A stretch of DNA of 64,000 nucleotides from Diplolepis rosae (taxonomy: Eukaryota; Arthropoda; Insecta; Hymenoptera; Diplolepididae). Under the pieces are notes generated by a model, which saw nothing but the letters and a program-made list of their open reading frames with translations, did no database searches and was not told the DNA's origin. A program made the translations under genes and the position numbers. Positions 46,901 to 51,469 of this stretch are shown piece by piece (position 1 is the first letter of the stretch; each line of letters begins with the position of its first letter). Location of the stretch: NCBI GenBank assembly GCA_030998225.1, contig JAPYXD010000678.1, positions 1,770,501 to 1,834,500 on the forward strand, read 5' to 3'.

Positions 46901-47448
46901 CTTTCCGAGAAGTATATTTGTTTTCATTATCAAAACTAAAATAGGCTATCTACATACGTTTCAATATGCTTTAGCTTCTCCCAAAATTTTATTCGATAAT
47001 AACAAAAATTCAATCCGAATTATTCCGATTTCGAATTGAGTTGGATTGATGTTGAAGCTAGATTGAAATTTTTTTCTCAGATTGGCGCGGGATGAAATCC
47101 TGTTTTAAATTCACACAGGAACCAATTCAGACTGATTCACATCTCAATCGGTTTGAATAGAACCCAATTACATTCGTCTAGAAGGAATACCTATTCTTTT
47201 GTAACTAATTCAAAAGAAACAACATTCTATTGTCTATTATTTATTTTCAGGTCAAGGAGGATTGGAAATACGTAGCGATGGTACTAGACAGGTTATTCTT
47301 GTGGATCTTCACTCTGGCCGTGGTCGTTGGTACAGCAGGAATTATTCTACAAGCCCCAACGTTATACGATGATCGCATCCCCATCGATGTTCGACTTTCC
47401 GAGATAGCCTCTACCACTGCCAAACCACACATTGTTCCAACTCTTTGA
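4939..47448 (+). CDS. nAChRalpha4: nicotinic acetylcholine receptor alpha subunit (alpha3/alpha4 group, alpha4 favoured), 12 coding exons
   Basis: Ligand-gated cation channel subunit of cholinergic synapses, in the plasma membrane as part of a pentamer. Exons: 4939-4990, 12030-12169, 13925-13969, 19846-19955, 25400-25580, 36846-36961, 40638-40806, 45075-45211, 45309-45428, 46002-46184, 46275-46488, 47251-47448. They total 1665 nt, all GT..AG with matching phase, giving 554 residues (usual for the family). Visible: signal peptide (1-18), loop D WVEQ, loop [11 protein letters not shown], Cys-loop C149-x13-C163, loop B GSWTYDG, vicinal C222-C223 (the mark of an alpha subunit), M1 near 240-262, M2 following GEK, M3 across exons 8-9, M4 in the last exon. 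N-glycosylation sites: NVT in exon 2 and NIT in exon 7. The M3-M4 loop ([13 protein letters not shown]..., [17 protein letters not shown]) and [21 protein letters not shown] place it with insect alpha3/alpha4; the alpha4 choice is from memory of loop sequence and could be wrong. No alternative exon 4 was recognised. Introns reach 11.3 kb and are packed with transposons. Confidence 0.93.
4991..5821. other. 5' part of nAChR intron 1
   Basis: Apart from the minus-strand open frame at 5094-5366, AT-rich sequence with no recognised element. Confidence 0.4.
5094..5366 (-). CDS. unrecognised 90-codon open frame
   Basis: Starts [20 protein letters not shown] and ends [10 protein letters not shown], with varied composition and higher GC than the surrounding intron. 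No family recognised; it lies in nAChR intron 1 on the opposite strand. It could be a fragment of an older transposon or retrocopy. Confidence 0.2.
   Translation of the reverse strand: MDHRNGWVCDCKEIAVVPRDVYLPEKQRLSTLTFGKPEMIPRGFIILPSHVRYLLPVVLINGYKTIIRSRLQRIRYSPIFSKLVEDLDFI
6850..7998 (+). pseudogene. Tigger-like (DDE_1) transposase, middle deleted
   Basis: N-terminal pieces: MELTYLT, donor gtatgt, then after tttcag [20 protein letters not shown], resembling the CENP-B/pogo helix-turn-helix (KRKVL...LEIL). From about 7055 to 7240 the coding middle is replaced by A/T/C-rich, nearly G-free AACAATAA-type filler. The C-terminal half is open: [20 protein letters not shown] carries the second catalytic Asp; [18 protein letters not shown] is the family signature with the third acidic residue. 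Then [24 protein letters not shown] tail to TAA. The first catalytic Asp is in the deleted part, so it is inactive. Confidence 0.85.
8041..8638. repeat. TCGGAT-rich foldback element (family D), copy 1
   Basis: Ends CCCTGGCGAAAGTATCGGAT and complement, near-palindromic over about 600 bp, flanked by GTAC. Arms consist of degenerate TCGGATTxxTTCGGA / AATCCGAGC units. Inserted in the Tigger element. Confidence 0.85.
9396..10518. other. intronic DNA with no recognised gene
   Basis: AT-rich; a fragment of family F-like sequence near 10030-10080 and the CTGAAGA...GAAACG motif near 10340 are the only recognised pieces. Confidence 0.4.
10337..10370 (+). other. CTGAAGA-hairpin-GAAACG motif (degenerate hammerhead-like core)
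   Basis: CTGAAGA, a GGCC/GGCC stem with a CCATTTGT-type loop, then GAAACGTTTG. The U7 position of a hammerhead core is A here. Related motif at 60364-60391. Confidence 0.3.
10724..11090. repeat. family A foldback
   Basis: TTAAGGCTCACAGATCAATA ... GGTTGATCCATGACCTTAA; its last TTAA is the first TTAA of the next element. Confidence 0.85.
11087..11748. repeat. family B foldback, full copy
   Basis: TTAAGGTAGTTTTCATCCAC ... GTGGATCAACTACCTTAA. Short open frames inside recur in other copies and are not genes. Confidence 0.9.
12030..12169 (+). CDS. nAChRalpha4: nAChR alpha exon 2
   Basis: Acceptor tttcttcag, donor gtaagt. Encodes [20 protein letters not shown]... to ...[10 protein letters not shown], the conserved N-terminal extracellular segment, with an NVT glycosylation sequon. 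Confidence 0.95.
12305..13836. repeat. large foldback, TTAAGGGGATCCACCACC ends
   Basis: About 1.53 kb in nAChR intron 2; arms TTAAGGGGATCCACCACC and GGTGGCGGAGCCCCTTAA, with long inverted interior matches (12330-12540 against 13600-13810). Confidence 0.85.
13925..13969 (+). CDS. nAChRalpha4: nAChR alpha exon 3 (45 nt)
   Basis: Microexon of 15 codons, [15 protein letters not shown], between tttcag and gtaatc. It contains the loop D Trp. The small 45-nt exon 3 is conserved in insect nAChR genes. Confidence 0.95.
14442..14460. repeat. short (TA)n tract
   Basis: About ten TA dinucleotides in nAChR intron 3. The surrounding 13970-14767 shows nothing else recognisable. Confidence 0.8.
14768..15707. 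repeat. foldback with AATTGTGAGACAC arms
   Basis: Left arm AGTAGGAGAAATTGTGAGAC and right arm GTGTCTCACAATTCCATAAT then TTTCCTCTACCTTAA; the right TTAA is shared with the next element. The left end is degenerate. Internal open frames on both strands mirror each other, as expected of a palindrome. Confidence 0.65.
15704..16379. repeat. family B foldback, full copy
   Basis: TTAAGGTAGTTGATCCACAA ... GGATGAAAACTACCTTAA; joined at TTAA on both sides to other foldbacks. Confidence 0.9.
16376..16839. repeat. foldback, TTAAGGGGTCTACCCA ends
   Basis: 464 bp; TTAAGGGGTCTACCCAAATT and complement, starting in the TTAA of the previous copy. Confidence 0.8.
17170..17844. repeat. family B foldback, full copy
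   Basis: TTAAGGTAGTAGATCCACAA ... AAAAACTACCTTAA. Over 90 percent similar by eye to the 15704 copy. Confidence 0.9.
17845..19845. repeat. AT-rich intron 3 end with family H sequence
   Basis: From about 18640 to 19165 it holds degenerate TTTGATTxAAAGAAA words and an internal direct repeat (AAATTAGATCTTTGACCATA at about 18825 and 19003). 17845-18640 and 19166-19845 show no recognised feature; no second exon 4 seen. Confidence 0.5.
19846..19955 (+). CDS. nAChRalpha4: nAChR alpha exon 4
   Basis: [18 protein letters not shown]... to ...WRPDIVLYN; acceptor ttgcag, donor gtaaga, ends in phase 2. Carries loop A. In several insects the alpha4 gene has a second, mutually exclusive exon 4; none was seen in introns 3 or 4. 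Confidence 0.95.
20014..20651. mobile_element. hAT-type non-autonomous element (MITE)
   Basis: Terminal CAGCGTTGCCAGAC and complement, flanked by an exact 8-bp duplication GAAAGAAC (20006-20013 and 20652-20659). Subterminal GTACCATAATTTT occurs about seven times near both ends, as expected of transposase-binding sites. Confidence 0.92.
20660..21054. other. GC-richer intronic patch
   Basis: Contains CCCGCTACGCGGGC and CTCGCTTCGCGCTCGG palindromic words; no gene recognised. Confidence 0.35.
21132..22339 (-). pseudogene. mariner (DD34D) transposase, interrupted
   Basis: Starts [20 protein letters not shown], with helix-turn-helix and RxxRRTW-type region, then [18 protein letters not shown] (first Asp). 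Reading is broken by the MITE at 21630-21791 (162 bp plus 8-bp duplication, shifting frame). It resumes [26 protein letters not shown] (second Asp) and [13 protein letters not shown] (third Asp, 34 residues later). A TGG-to-TGA change after FEKVEK truncates the last 40 or so codons ending QYFE. All three catalytic Asp remain. Confidence 0.93.
21630..21791. mobile_element. 162-bp hAT-type MITE nested in mariner
   Basis: CAGTGATCCCAGAACGTGGG and complement ends (about 36-bp inverted repeats) with exact 8-bp duplication CTTGGAGT at 21622-21629 and 21792-21799. Confidence 0.95.
22520..23470. repeat. unclassified inverted repeat, family I
   Basis: Near-palindrome centred about 23070; shared blocks with 28540-29330, 3290-3650 and 41820-42260 (for example GGAAAATTATTTGCC). 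No coding capacity. Confidence 0.65.
23471..24835. other. AT-rich intron 4 sequence
   Basis: No gene, exon or identifiable element seen. Confidence 0.4.
24836..25105. repeat. long hairpin with 15-bp internal periodicity
   Basis: Arms of about 130 bp around 24970; each arm is a run of GACGTCATTTTTxACGTC-type units. Open frames on both strands simply read the repeat (FLTSF units). Lies 295 bp before nAChR exon 5. Confidence 0.85.
25400..25580 (+). CDS. nAChRalpha4: nAChR alpha exon 5 (Cys-loop)
   Basis: Acceptor tttctag, donor gtaagc. Starts [19 protein letters not shown] and contains [15 protein letters not shown], the 13-residue Cys-loop, and the loop B segment GSWTYDGFQ. Confidence 0.97.
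26009..26765 (-). mobile_element. mariner-type element, internally deleted
   Basis: AAGGGTTTCCCAATAAGGGT and (complement) AAGGGTTTCCCAATAGGGGT ends flanked by TA. 757 bp; only the N-terminal half of the transposase is present. Confidence 0.9.
26123..26653 (-). pseudogene. mariner-type transposase fragment (HTH domain)
   Basis: [20 protein letters not shown] and [20 protein letters not shown], the N-terminal helix-turn-helix (DUF4817-like) domain; ends [14 protein letters not shown], the first catalytic Asp, then runs into the deletion. Second and third catalytic residues absent. Confidence 0.85.
26884..27075. repeat. family G repeat (half copy)
   Basis: GTGAAGTTTGAAGCCCGAGG ... ACCACACGAG ... 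GCCCCGTGCGGGG-type block; same as 37167-37545. Confidence 0.7.
27490..27620. other. GC-rich patch GGGCCCAGATCTGGGCC
   Basis: Palindromic words GATCGGGCCCAGATCTGGGC and GGGGCCCGATCTGG; end of an unidentified element. Confidence 0.35.
27705..28369 (-). CDS. two acidic C-terminal exons of an unrecognised protein, antisense in nAChR intron 5
   Basis: Exon 28369-28205 (acceptor cgcaaatag, donor gtaatg) encodes [20 protein letters not shown]..., [18 protein letters not shown]... and ends in phase 1. Exon 27796-27705 (acceptor tttttag) begins by completing [21 protein letters not shown], then a short hydrophobic tail and TAA. The phases fit. Composition is strongly acidic with Ser, as in C-terminal tails or regulatory regions; no family recognised. 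The intron holds a tRNA-like remnant. Possibly continuous with the acidic exons near 39.8-40.0 kb. Confidence 0.35.
27993..28045 (-). repeat. tRNA-like hairpin remnant
   Basis: Only the T-arm side survives (B-box-like GGCTCGAATCCC, CAGCGCAGTCG, A6 tract), matching the units at 2870 and 39351. Within the intron of the acidic antisense gene. Confidence 0.6.
28540..29330. repeat. family I repeat
   Basis: Shares long blocks with 22520-23100 (GTTTAAGTAAACGATTTTGC etc.) and a tail with CAGACAGGCAGTCACTTTCG resembling 42150-42200. Confidence 0.6.
29373..30456. repeat. 1.08-kb element with about 110-bp inverted ends
   Basis: Ends CGACTTTGATTTAATTAGCA and complement; arms carry AACTGAAAATCTCCGTTCCA and TTTTGACTCAATTGAAAATG. 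Interior AT-rich, no transposase seen. Confidence 0.85.
30457..31177. other. intron 5 sequence without recognised gene
   Basis: Less repetitive; no open frame or element recognised. Confidence 0.35.
31794..32006. mobile_element. pogo/Tigger-type MITE, CAGTAAAACCTC ends
   Basis: CAGTAAAACCTCATTTATCG and complement, flanked by TA. Same family as 44320-44613. Confidence 0.88.
32120..32548. mobile_element. pogo/Tigger-type MITE, degenerate, with nested MITE
   Basis: CAGCCGGGACTCGTTTATCG ... ATAAATGAGTCCCGAATG flanked by TA; split by the 32266-32458 element. Confidence 0.7.
32266..32458. mobile_element. 193-bp MITE, CACGGAGAAAAATGGAGATC ends
   Basis: Long perfect inverted ends (about 25 bp) flanked by TA. 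Confidence 0.88.
32800..33260. repeat. two adjacent palindromes
   Basis: 32800-33125: arms AATGCAGTTTTTTCAAAGTT and complement. 33118-33260: arms AAACGACCAGATTTGGCCCA and complement around 33185. Confidence 0.7.
33261..34179. other. intron 5 sequence; one family A fragment at 33959-34007
   Basis: ATCGGATCACGTGACTGAAT marks the family A piece; otherwise no feature recognised. Confidence 0.4.
34180..34362. mobile_element. 183-bp MITE, CAGGGTGGGCCATCTAA ends
   Basis: CAGGGTGGGCCATCTAAAAT and complement, flanked by TA; mariner-type ends (compare CAGGGTGTCCATCTG at 10519). Confidence 0.88.
34363..34790. repeat. degenerate AACCCCATA minisatellite
   Basis: Runs such as ATAACCCCATAACC, CAACACTATAACCCCATA at 34365-34475, and again around 34560-34620. 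Possibly telomere-like by chance; the unit is irregular. Confidence 0.65.
35067..35330 (+). pseudogene. THAP-domain (C2CH zinc finger) remnant
   Basis: Begins [20 protein letters not shown] with C9 and C14, then the conserved HRFSVPF, W and CEKHF (C-x2-H) typical of the DNA-binding THAP finger. After CEKHFLHNF the frame is lost; the +1 frame continues [20 protein letters not shown] then a stop, so there is a single-base frameshift at about 35265. No downstream transposase or other domain is visible. It may be a fragment of a THAP-bearing transposon or a gene retrocopy; it sits in nAChR intron 5. Confidence 0.7.
35872..36172. repeat. direct repeat pair about 75 bp, 223 bp apart
   Basis: Both copies contain CATTCCCCGAAACGGGCTTG and AAATACAAC(G/A)ATTT; 35872-35945 and 36095-36172. 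Confidence 0.8.
36180..36729. repeat. family A foldback with nested CACTGTTAAAAAT element
   Basis: Right end GTCTGGTTGATCCATGGCCTTAA; interior matches the 10724 copy (ATGAAGTTGACAGACGTTCT). About 36302-36592 is an insertion with CACTGTTAAAAATC / complement ends. Lies just before nAChR exon 6. Confidence 0.65.
36846..36961 (+). CDS. nAChRalpha4: nAChR alpha exon 6
   Basis: [18 protein letters not shown] then [19 protein letters not shown]; acceptor tatttcag, donor gtaata. The [15 protein letters not shown] segment separates the alpha3/alpha4 group from alpha1/alpha2. Confidence 0.95.
37030..37560. repeat. family G repeat with family F MITE inserted
   Basis: CTAGCGGGTCATAAAGTG (37036) and the block matching 26884-27075 flank a family F copy at 37192-37416 (CTCTCTAAATCTGAATCAGT ends). 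Confidence 0.75.
38510..38665. repeat. minisatellite, about 30-bp unit
   Basis: About five degenerate units of TTTTCAAACTTTTCTGTCCT plus ACTCTGTCCCC. Confidence 0.85.
39351..39423 (-). tRNA. tRNA-like sequence (GGC position), left arm, copy 2
   Basis: Inverted unit with ATTCGACCGGCAATCGAAAG anticodon arm, T-arm GGGCTTGATACCC (B box weakened by C-to-T) and T6 downstream on the - strand. Confidence 0.4.
39540..39613 (+). tRNA. tRNA-like sequence (GGC position), right arm, copy 2
   Basis: ACCTCCGTAGCTCAGATGAT, anticodon arm identical to copy 1, T-loop CTCGATA, CCCAGCGGAG, T6 at 39622-39627. Confidence 0.45.
39765..40060 (-). CDS. acidic exon pair of an unrecognised protein, antisense in nAChR intron 6
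   Basis: Exon ending at 39949 (donor gtaaat) reads [19 protein letters not shown] in phase 2. Exon 39835-39765 (donor gtaatt) continues [20 protein letters not shown] then SSSK plus one base. The join gives a Ser codon in phase. Upstream of the first exon the frame meets a stop; a neighbouring frame encodes a basic run ([20 protein letters not shown]), so the 5' boundary is unknown or a frameshift has occurred. The final phase matches the acceptor at 28369. Confidence 0.3.
40638..40806 (+). CDS. nAChRalpha4: nAChR alpha exon 7 (loop C and M1)
   Basis: [17 protein letters not shown] then [18 protein letters not shown] and the rest of M1 to DSGEK. The adjacent Cys pair in YTCC defines an alpha subunit. 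Acceptor attgcag, donor gtaggt. Confidence 0.97.
40807..41549. other. 5' part of nAChR intron 7
   Basis: No gene or repeat recognised. Confidence 0.35.
41550..41800. repeat. family F MITE, truncated
   Basis: CTCTCTAAACCTGAATCAGT start and CACTGATTC words as at 1875; right end missing. Confidence 0.75.
41820..42290. repeat. family I repeat end
   Basis: Tail with CAGACAGACAGACATTTTCG and TGAGTCTCAAAACGTGAAGA as at 29250-29310. Confidence 0.55.
42296..43223 (-). mobile_element. mariner-type element, internally deleted
   Basis: AAGGGTGATCAATTTAGAGG and (complement) AAGTGTGATCAAATTGGAGG ends flanked by TA. Confidence 0.9.
42403..43111 (-). pseudogene. mariner-type transposase, deleted and frameshifted
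   Basis: N-terminus [20 protein letters not shown] with RRSQQLGL-type HTH ([16 protein letters not shown]), then a deletion removing the first catalytic region, then [20 protein letters not shown] (second Asp), ISCLGPVD, a frameshift/stop, and [20 protein letters not shown] to the C-terminus (LKGVIFKK). Same superfamily as the 26.1-kb copy but different ends. Confidence 0.88.
43224..44319. other. nAChR intron 7 sequence
   Basis: Two GGGGGTGGTTTT / CAGGGGGCGATTTT words near 43250 and 43560 suggest an old repeat; nothing else recognised. Confidence 0.35.
44320..44613. mobile_element. pogo/Tigger-type MITE, CAGTAAAACCCC ends
   Basis: CAGTAAAACCCCGTTTATCG and complement flanked by TA; interior GC-rich. 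Confidence 0.9.
44831..45024. mobile_element. 194-bp foldback, CCCTTGTAGAAG ends
   Basis: Arms of about 85 bp (CCCTTGTAGAAGAAAATAAT, GGACCCGATTGGGACCGATT), TA-flanked. Ends 50 bp before nAChR exon 8. 44614-44830 upstream is D-like TCGGAT sequence. Confidence 0.88.
45075..45211 (+). CDS. nAChRalpha4: nAChR alpha exon 8 (M2 pore helix)
   Basis: [20 protein letters not shown] then [19 protein letters not shown]2 follows the GEK cation-selectivity motif of exon 7. A 194-bp foldback repeat ends only 50 bp upstream of the exon. Confidence 0.97.
45309..45428 (+). CDS. nAChRalpha4: nAChR alpha exon 9 (end of M3)
   Basis: [19 protein letters not shown] then [18 protein letters not shown]. Separated from exon 8 by a 97-bp intron. 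Acceptor tttttcag, donor gtaata. Confidence 0.96.
45815..45895. repeat. family A half-copy in nAChR intron 9
   Basis: AAAAAGTTATCTTGCATAAA ... TTTAGTCACGTGGTCCGACT ... CATGACATTAA. Confidence 0.75.
46002..46184 (+). CDS. nAChRalpha4: nAChR alpha exon 10 (cytoplasmic loop)
   Basis: [17 protein letters not shown]..., [20 protein letters not shown], ...[12 protein letters not shown]. Intracellular M3-M4 loop; acceptor tttccag, donor gtatgt. Confidence 0.93.
46275..46488 (+). CDS. nAChRalpha4: nAChR alpha exon 11 (cytoplasmic loop and MA helix)
   Basis: [17 protein letters not shown]..., [19 protein letters not shown], ...[13 protein letters not shown]. The last part is the pre-M4 amphipathic helix. 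A 90-bp intron precedes it; donor gtacgt. Confidence 0.94.
46714..47170. repeat. family C fragment followed by D-like sequence in intron 11
   Basis: TTAAGAGCATGCGATACTTA start; diverged. From about 46995, AATCCGAATTATTCCGATTT-type words of family D. Confidence 0.6.
47251..47448 (+). CDS. nAChRalpha4: nAChR alpha exon 12 (M4 and C-terminus)
   Basis: [20 protein letters not shown] opens M4, followed by [20 protein letters not shown] and a tail ending in HIVPTL and TGA. Acceptor ttttcag. Candidate poly(A) signals AATAAA lie at 47551 and around 47701-47710. Confidence 0.96.
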   Translation, partial: VKEDWKYVAMVLDRLFLWIFTLAVVVGTAGIILQAPTLYDDRIPIDVRLSEIASTTAKPHIVPTL

Positions 47449-50400
47449 GAAGCACTCAGTGCTTTATAGTCTCCTCGAAAGATAGCATTATTTCACTATC
47501 GGAAGATAGATCTCGTCTTGATCAATCTTCAATAGTATTAATCGCAGAATAATAAACTTGTCTGTTGAAGATTGAAATTAATTCTCCTGTTAAAACTGAG
47601 AAATTGCCCGAGCTAAAAATTCACAGCTGGCCTAAGATCCTCTTTTTTAAAAACAGGATAAGCAATTGTAATGCACAGTATAATAAGGGAGTAATTTAGA
47701 AATAAATAAACTTAGAATCTATGGCACTTAAGGATTTCTAACAATTCTTGTTAAAAATTCCAAAACTGCCAAAGACTTTGTCCCAGTATCATATTAAGGA
47801 AAATGTATGTTATAGAAGCTGTTATATACCATAATTTTACCCAGAGAGCTCATATTATTCAAGTTACTCAACTCTGCATATCACCTTCAAGTGATACATG
47901 TACTTATTCATTAAGAGGTTTTATTAAAACTAAAATCTATTTACAGAGAAATTAATTTCTTTCAGAAAAAATTTATTTTTTAAAAAGTGTTACAGTTATG
48001 AATTTTTGAATATTTCGAAGATTTAGAAAAATATATGAAAAATGGAGATTTGCAGAGTTGGAAACTGCGAGATGCCTGTTGCAGACTCAGGAAGAAACTG
48101 AACTGAATTTGTTTTGAACGCAACATTGAGCCTGTAACAAAGGGGCCATATTTTCACTAAGAACACAGTTTCTCATACAATGAAATTCTAAATATTTGCA
48201 TCGACACGAGGCAGAACGAGTCAAGCTGAAAGAAGCAGGCTCTACTTTTATTGCTCATATATATGTTTCTATAAGACATTATTCATAATAACATTTGTTC
48301 CATTTCCACTATGAATAATGTGGATATTTACTATAAATTTTAAAGAGAGCATGCATGAAAGAGTTATGGCTTTTTTAATTGCGGTATTCGCAGTCTTCCT
48401 CCTTTTACTGTGTTTGAAAAAGCCACTGCTAAAAAAACTACATCAAAGATCAGAATTTATTTCATTATTTCTGCTTCTCTTCACTTTTCTTTGAGAGCTT
48501 ATACAGTTCTTCCACTTTTTTATACTTCGCGTGGCTCTCTAGTTTAAAATTTTATAAATTAGAGTATTAATAAATATTTGTTATAAATTTTCATGAGTCA
48601 TTTCTTGAGATTCGAGAAATGACCTTGGAAATTACGACTGGATGATCAGTATTATATTTCCTTTAGAATATTTTTAGTCAAAAAAGCTCTTTGCCCATAT
48701 GGAAGTTAAAAGATTTCTAGATACTAGAGTGATTTTGAAAAAAAAACTTTTTGTAGGAGCATCTATTTTGCTTCTTTTAATGAAAAATAGTATTCTATCT
48801 GCTTTCATCAAAAGAATTAGAAGATAAAGTCTCCAAAATAAATAGAAAGTTTTTCAGAATGACCTTAATGAACATTAATTTAAGAAAAATTTTAATTGTT
48901 TTGTAATTTTAATATAAGAAACGAAAGGTGTGCGAGTGTGAGATTAATTAAGAAAAAAATTATTACGTGTTACAGAAATATGTAAGCACAGTGATAGTTA
49001 CTTAATATAAATAATATTTAATGATGATATTACATAATAATTAAACATACACAAGGTCTTTACATCAGCGATTGCATACATAGATTTACGTAGCCTATGT
49101 AATTATTACGTGAAAAGAAATTCTATAGGGAAGAAAACCCTGTTCAAGGGGTAATAATCTCTACTCGGGGGGTATCTTTGGTAGAATTTTTCTCCCAGGT
49201 ATACCTTTGCTGACGTAATAACTCTCTGTGTAACAACTGATAACCACGCGACAAAAACATCATGGCAAAATATTTTGTGAGTGCATCTACGACTCAATTA
49301 AGTTTGTGTATTAAAATTGAATCGACCTCGATTTATGTATTAAACCGTGAAAGGAATTTTATAAAGGTGTTGATAAATGTTAGGGACGCAGTTTTGTAAA
49401 GGCCTTACTCGTTGCAATCCGCTATTTCAAGGAAGACCATCGCTACATTTTTCACTGCCATGTTTCATCGATTGGGCTTTATTGAAGCTTAGTTATATTT
49501 CATTTTTTTTGCTGATTATTTATTTTACTTCAATTCCTAGCAAAAATTTAATTCATTTTTTAGATTTATTTAGTCTTTGTCCATTGTGAAATGAAATAAC
49601 GAATTTGGATAGGGATATATTTTAGAAGCATCATCTCGGAAGCGATTTTGTAAATCGCTTAAGGCAGAAAAAAAAGTTTGAAAAATGTCACGATATTTTT
49701 TATAATTACTATCTAAGGTGTAAGGATACAAGTGTTTGTACAACGTGACTTTTAAGAAGAAAAACTTGGCTGAACCACCCTTGTAGAGGCATTTTCTTTT
49801 AATTAAAGCCATTGTCGTAATTAATGAAATATGAAACAAGTGCTGCAGAATGATATTGAACAACGCTAATAATTATAAGCTTGTATGTGAAAAATAGGAT
49901 AACTAATTTAAGCACAGGATATGTTATCATGTTACTACCACACGCATGTCCTAACATATCTAAGTCAACGTCCACGTTAACAGTCTGTTAATATTACTTT
50001 TTTCTATTTTTCTTATTTCTTTATCGCGAAATTAGTAAAAGGATAGAATTTTCTAAAAGAGTCGACCAATACAGTCATCACGCGTCTCATTCGCCTTTCA
50101 TATTTAGAAAAAGTACAGATTATACGAATACATTAATAAATTATATATAAAAGGTTAAAAAAACGTACTAAAATCTTTATCAGACATTATAAAACAGGAC
50201 AAAAATTTTACTGTCATCGTTTTTTTCTAAATTGTTGCAAAATATTCGACAATAAAGTTTGATTTTCTATTAAAAAATCTAAGTATACATTTTTAATGCT
50301 AATTCAATATTATTATTTTAAGAACATTATTCTTTTTATTTACGATAAACAGTATCAGGAAACTAAATGAGTGATCTTGCCCAGTGTAGGTTCACTACTA

Positions 50401-51469
50401 ATAGATAAGTATCTCTAGATATCGAGCGATAAAAACGAATCATTCTTTTTTTCATTTAGTTTCAAAATTTAACTATAACAAAAATATCCCATCCCTCAAA
50501 TAATAACTAACTATTATTATTATATACATATTATTAAATCGTCCTTCGAAAAATACTAATGATTTTACTCAATAACCATTATGTAATTTCAGTACCAACA
50601 CTTTGTCACATTGCTTAATCATAGAACCAATATAATTTTGTTGCTCAGTCTCACCGATAGAAAATTCGCTCACGTTGTTAATCAGGCTCTTAGTTTCGAT
50701 CTTCGAATAAAATAAATTATGCTAAATTATGAATCGAAAAATTGATTAATTAAATAAAAAATAAACTAAGAGCCTGAATTATATTTATTGGCATTTGCGA
50801 GAATTTTTTGAGCTCGTTACAAAATATATTGATTTTTTTTAGACAAATAAAATTTTTGCGAAAGATTTCCTGAAGTTTGAGGATTTTTGTCGAACGTTTG
50901 GTAAAACTTAATTTTCAATTTTGTTGTAACGAGCTCACCACAGGCCAGTAACTGGCATTCAACGAACAGATTCTTGTATTAATAAAATTATTAAATGTTT
51001 GAAGTTAAAGTGGTAATTAACGGAAGTAATGTTATAAACTAGTTTCTAAATACCCGCCCTGATAAAATATGCCTCACAATGAATACTACGTTATTGGGGC
51101 ATCCAGCCAATTGTCGTGTCTTTTAAATGAGTCATAGATTGTAGAAAAACATTTGGCGAGATGTCCCATTAAATTATAATACTGTAAAACGATGATGAAA
51201 CTTTCTACATAACAAGTGTATATCTATAAAAACGATGAATAAACTTGATTTTTGTAAAAAAAAAGCACCTGTGATACCCATTTAAAAAATGCATTGTTTT
51301 TATTTTAATAAATTTTACTATTTCTTTTTTATTATTACAAATACGTAATAATACAATAATATCCTCCCAAAATAGTTTACTTGGTTACTCTAAATTTTTT
51401 TCAAGTCTTCTAAGTTGAAAGAGATGCACCAAAAGATAAATTTTTGGGCCCTGATTATTTTTTCATATA
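47449..51469. other. nAChR 3' UTR and intergenic DNA
   Basis: AATAAA at 47551 and 47701-47710 could end the nAChR transcript. The rest is AT-rich with no recognised gene; open frames at 49377-49863 on both strands overlap each other and show no family features. Confidence 0.4.

Noticed and set aside
49377..49863. Two long open frames on opposite strands
   Set aside because: Low-complexity AT-driven peptides without recognisable motifs; possible but unsupported.
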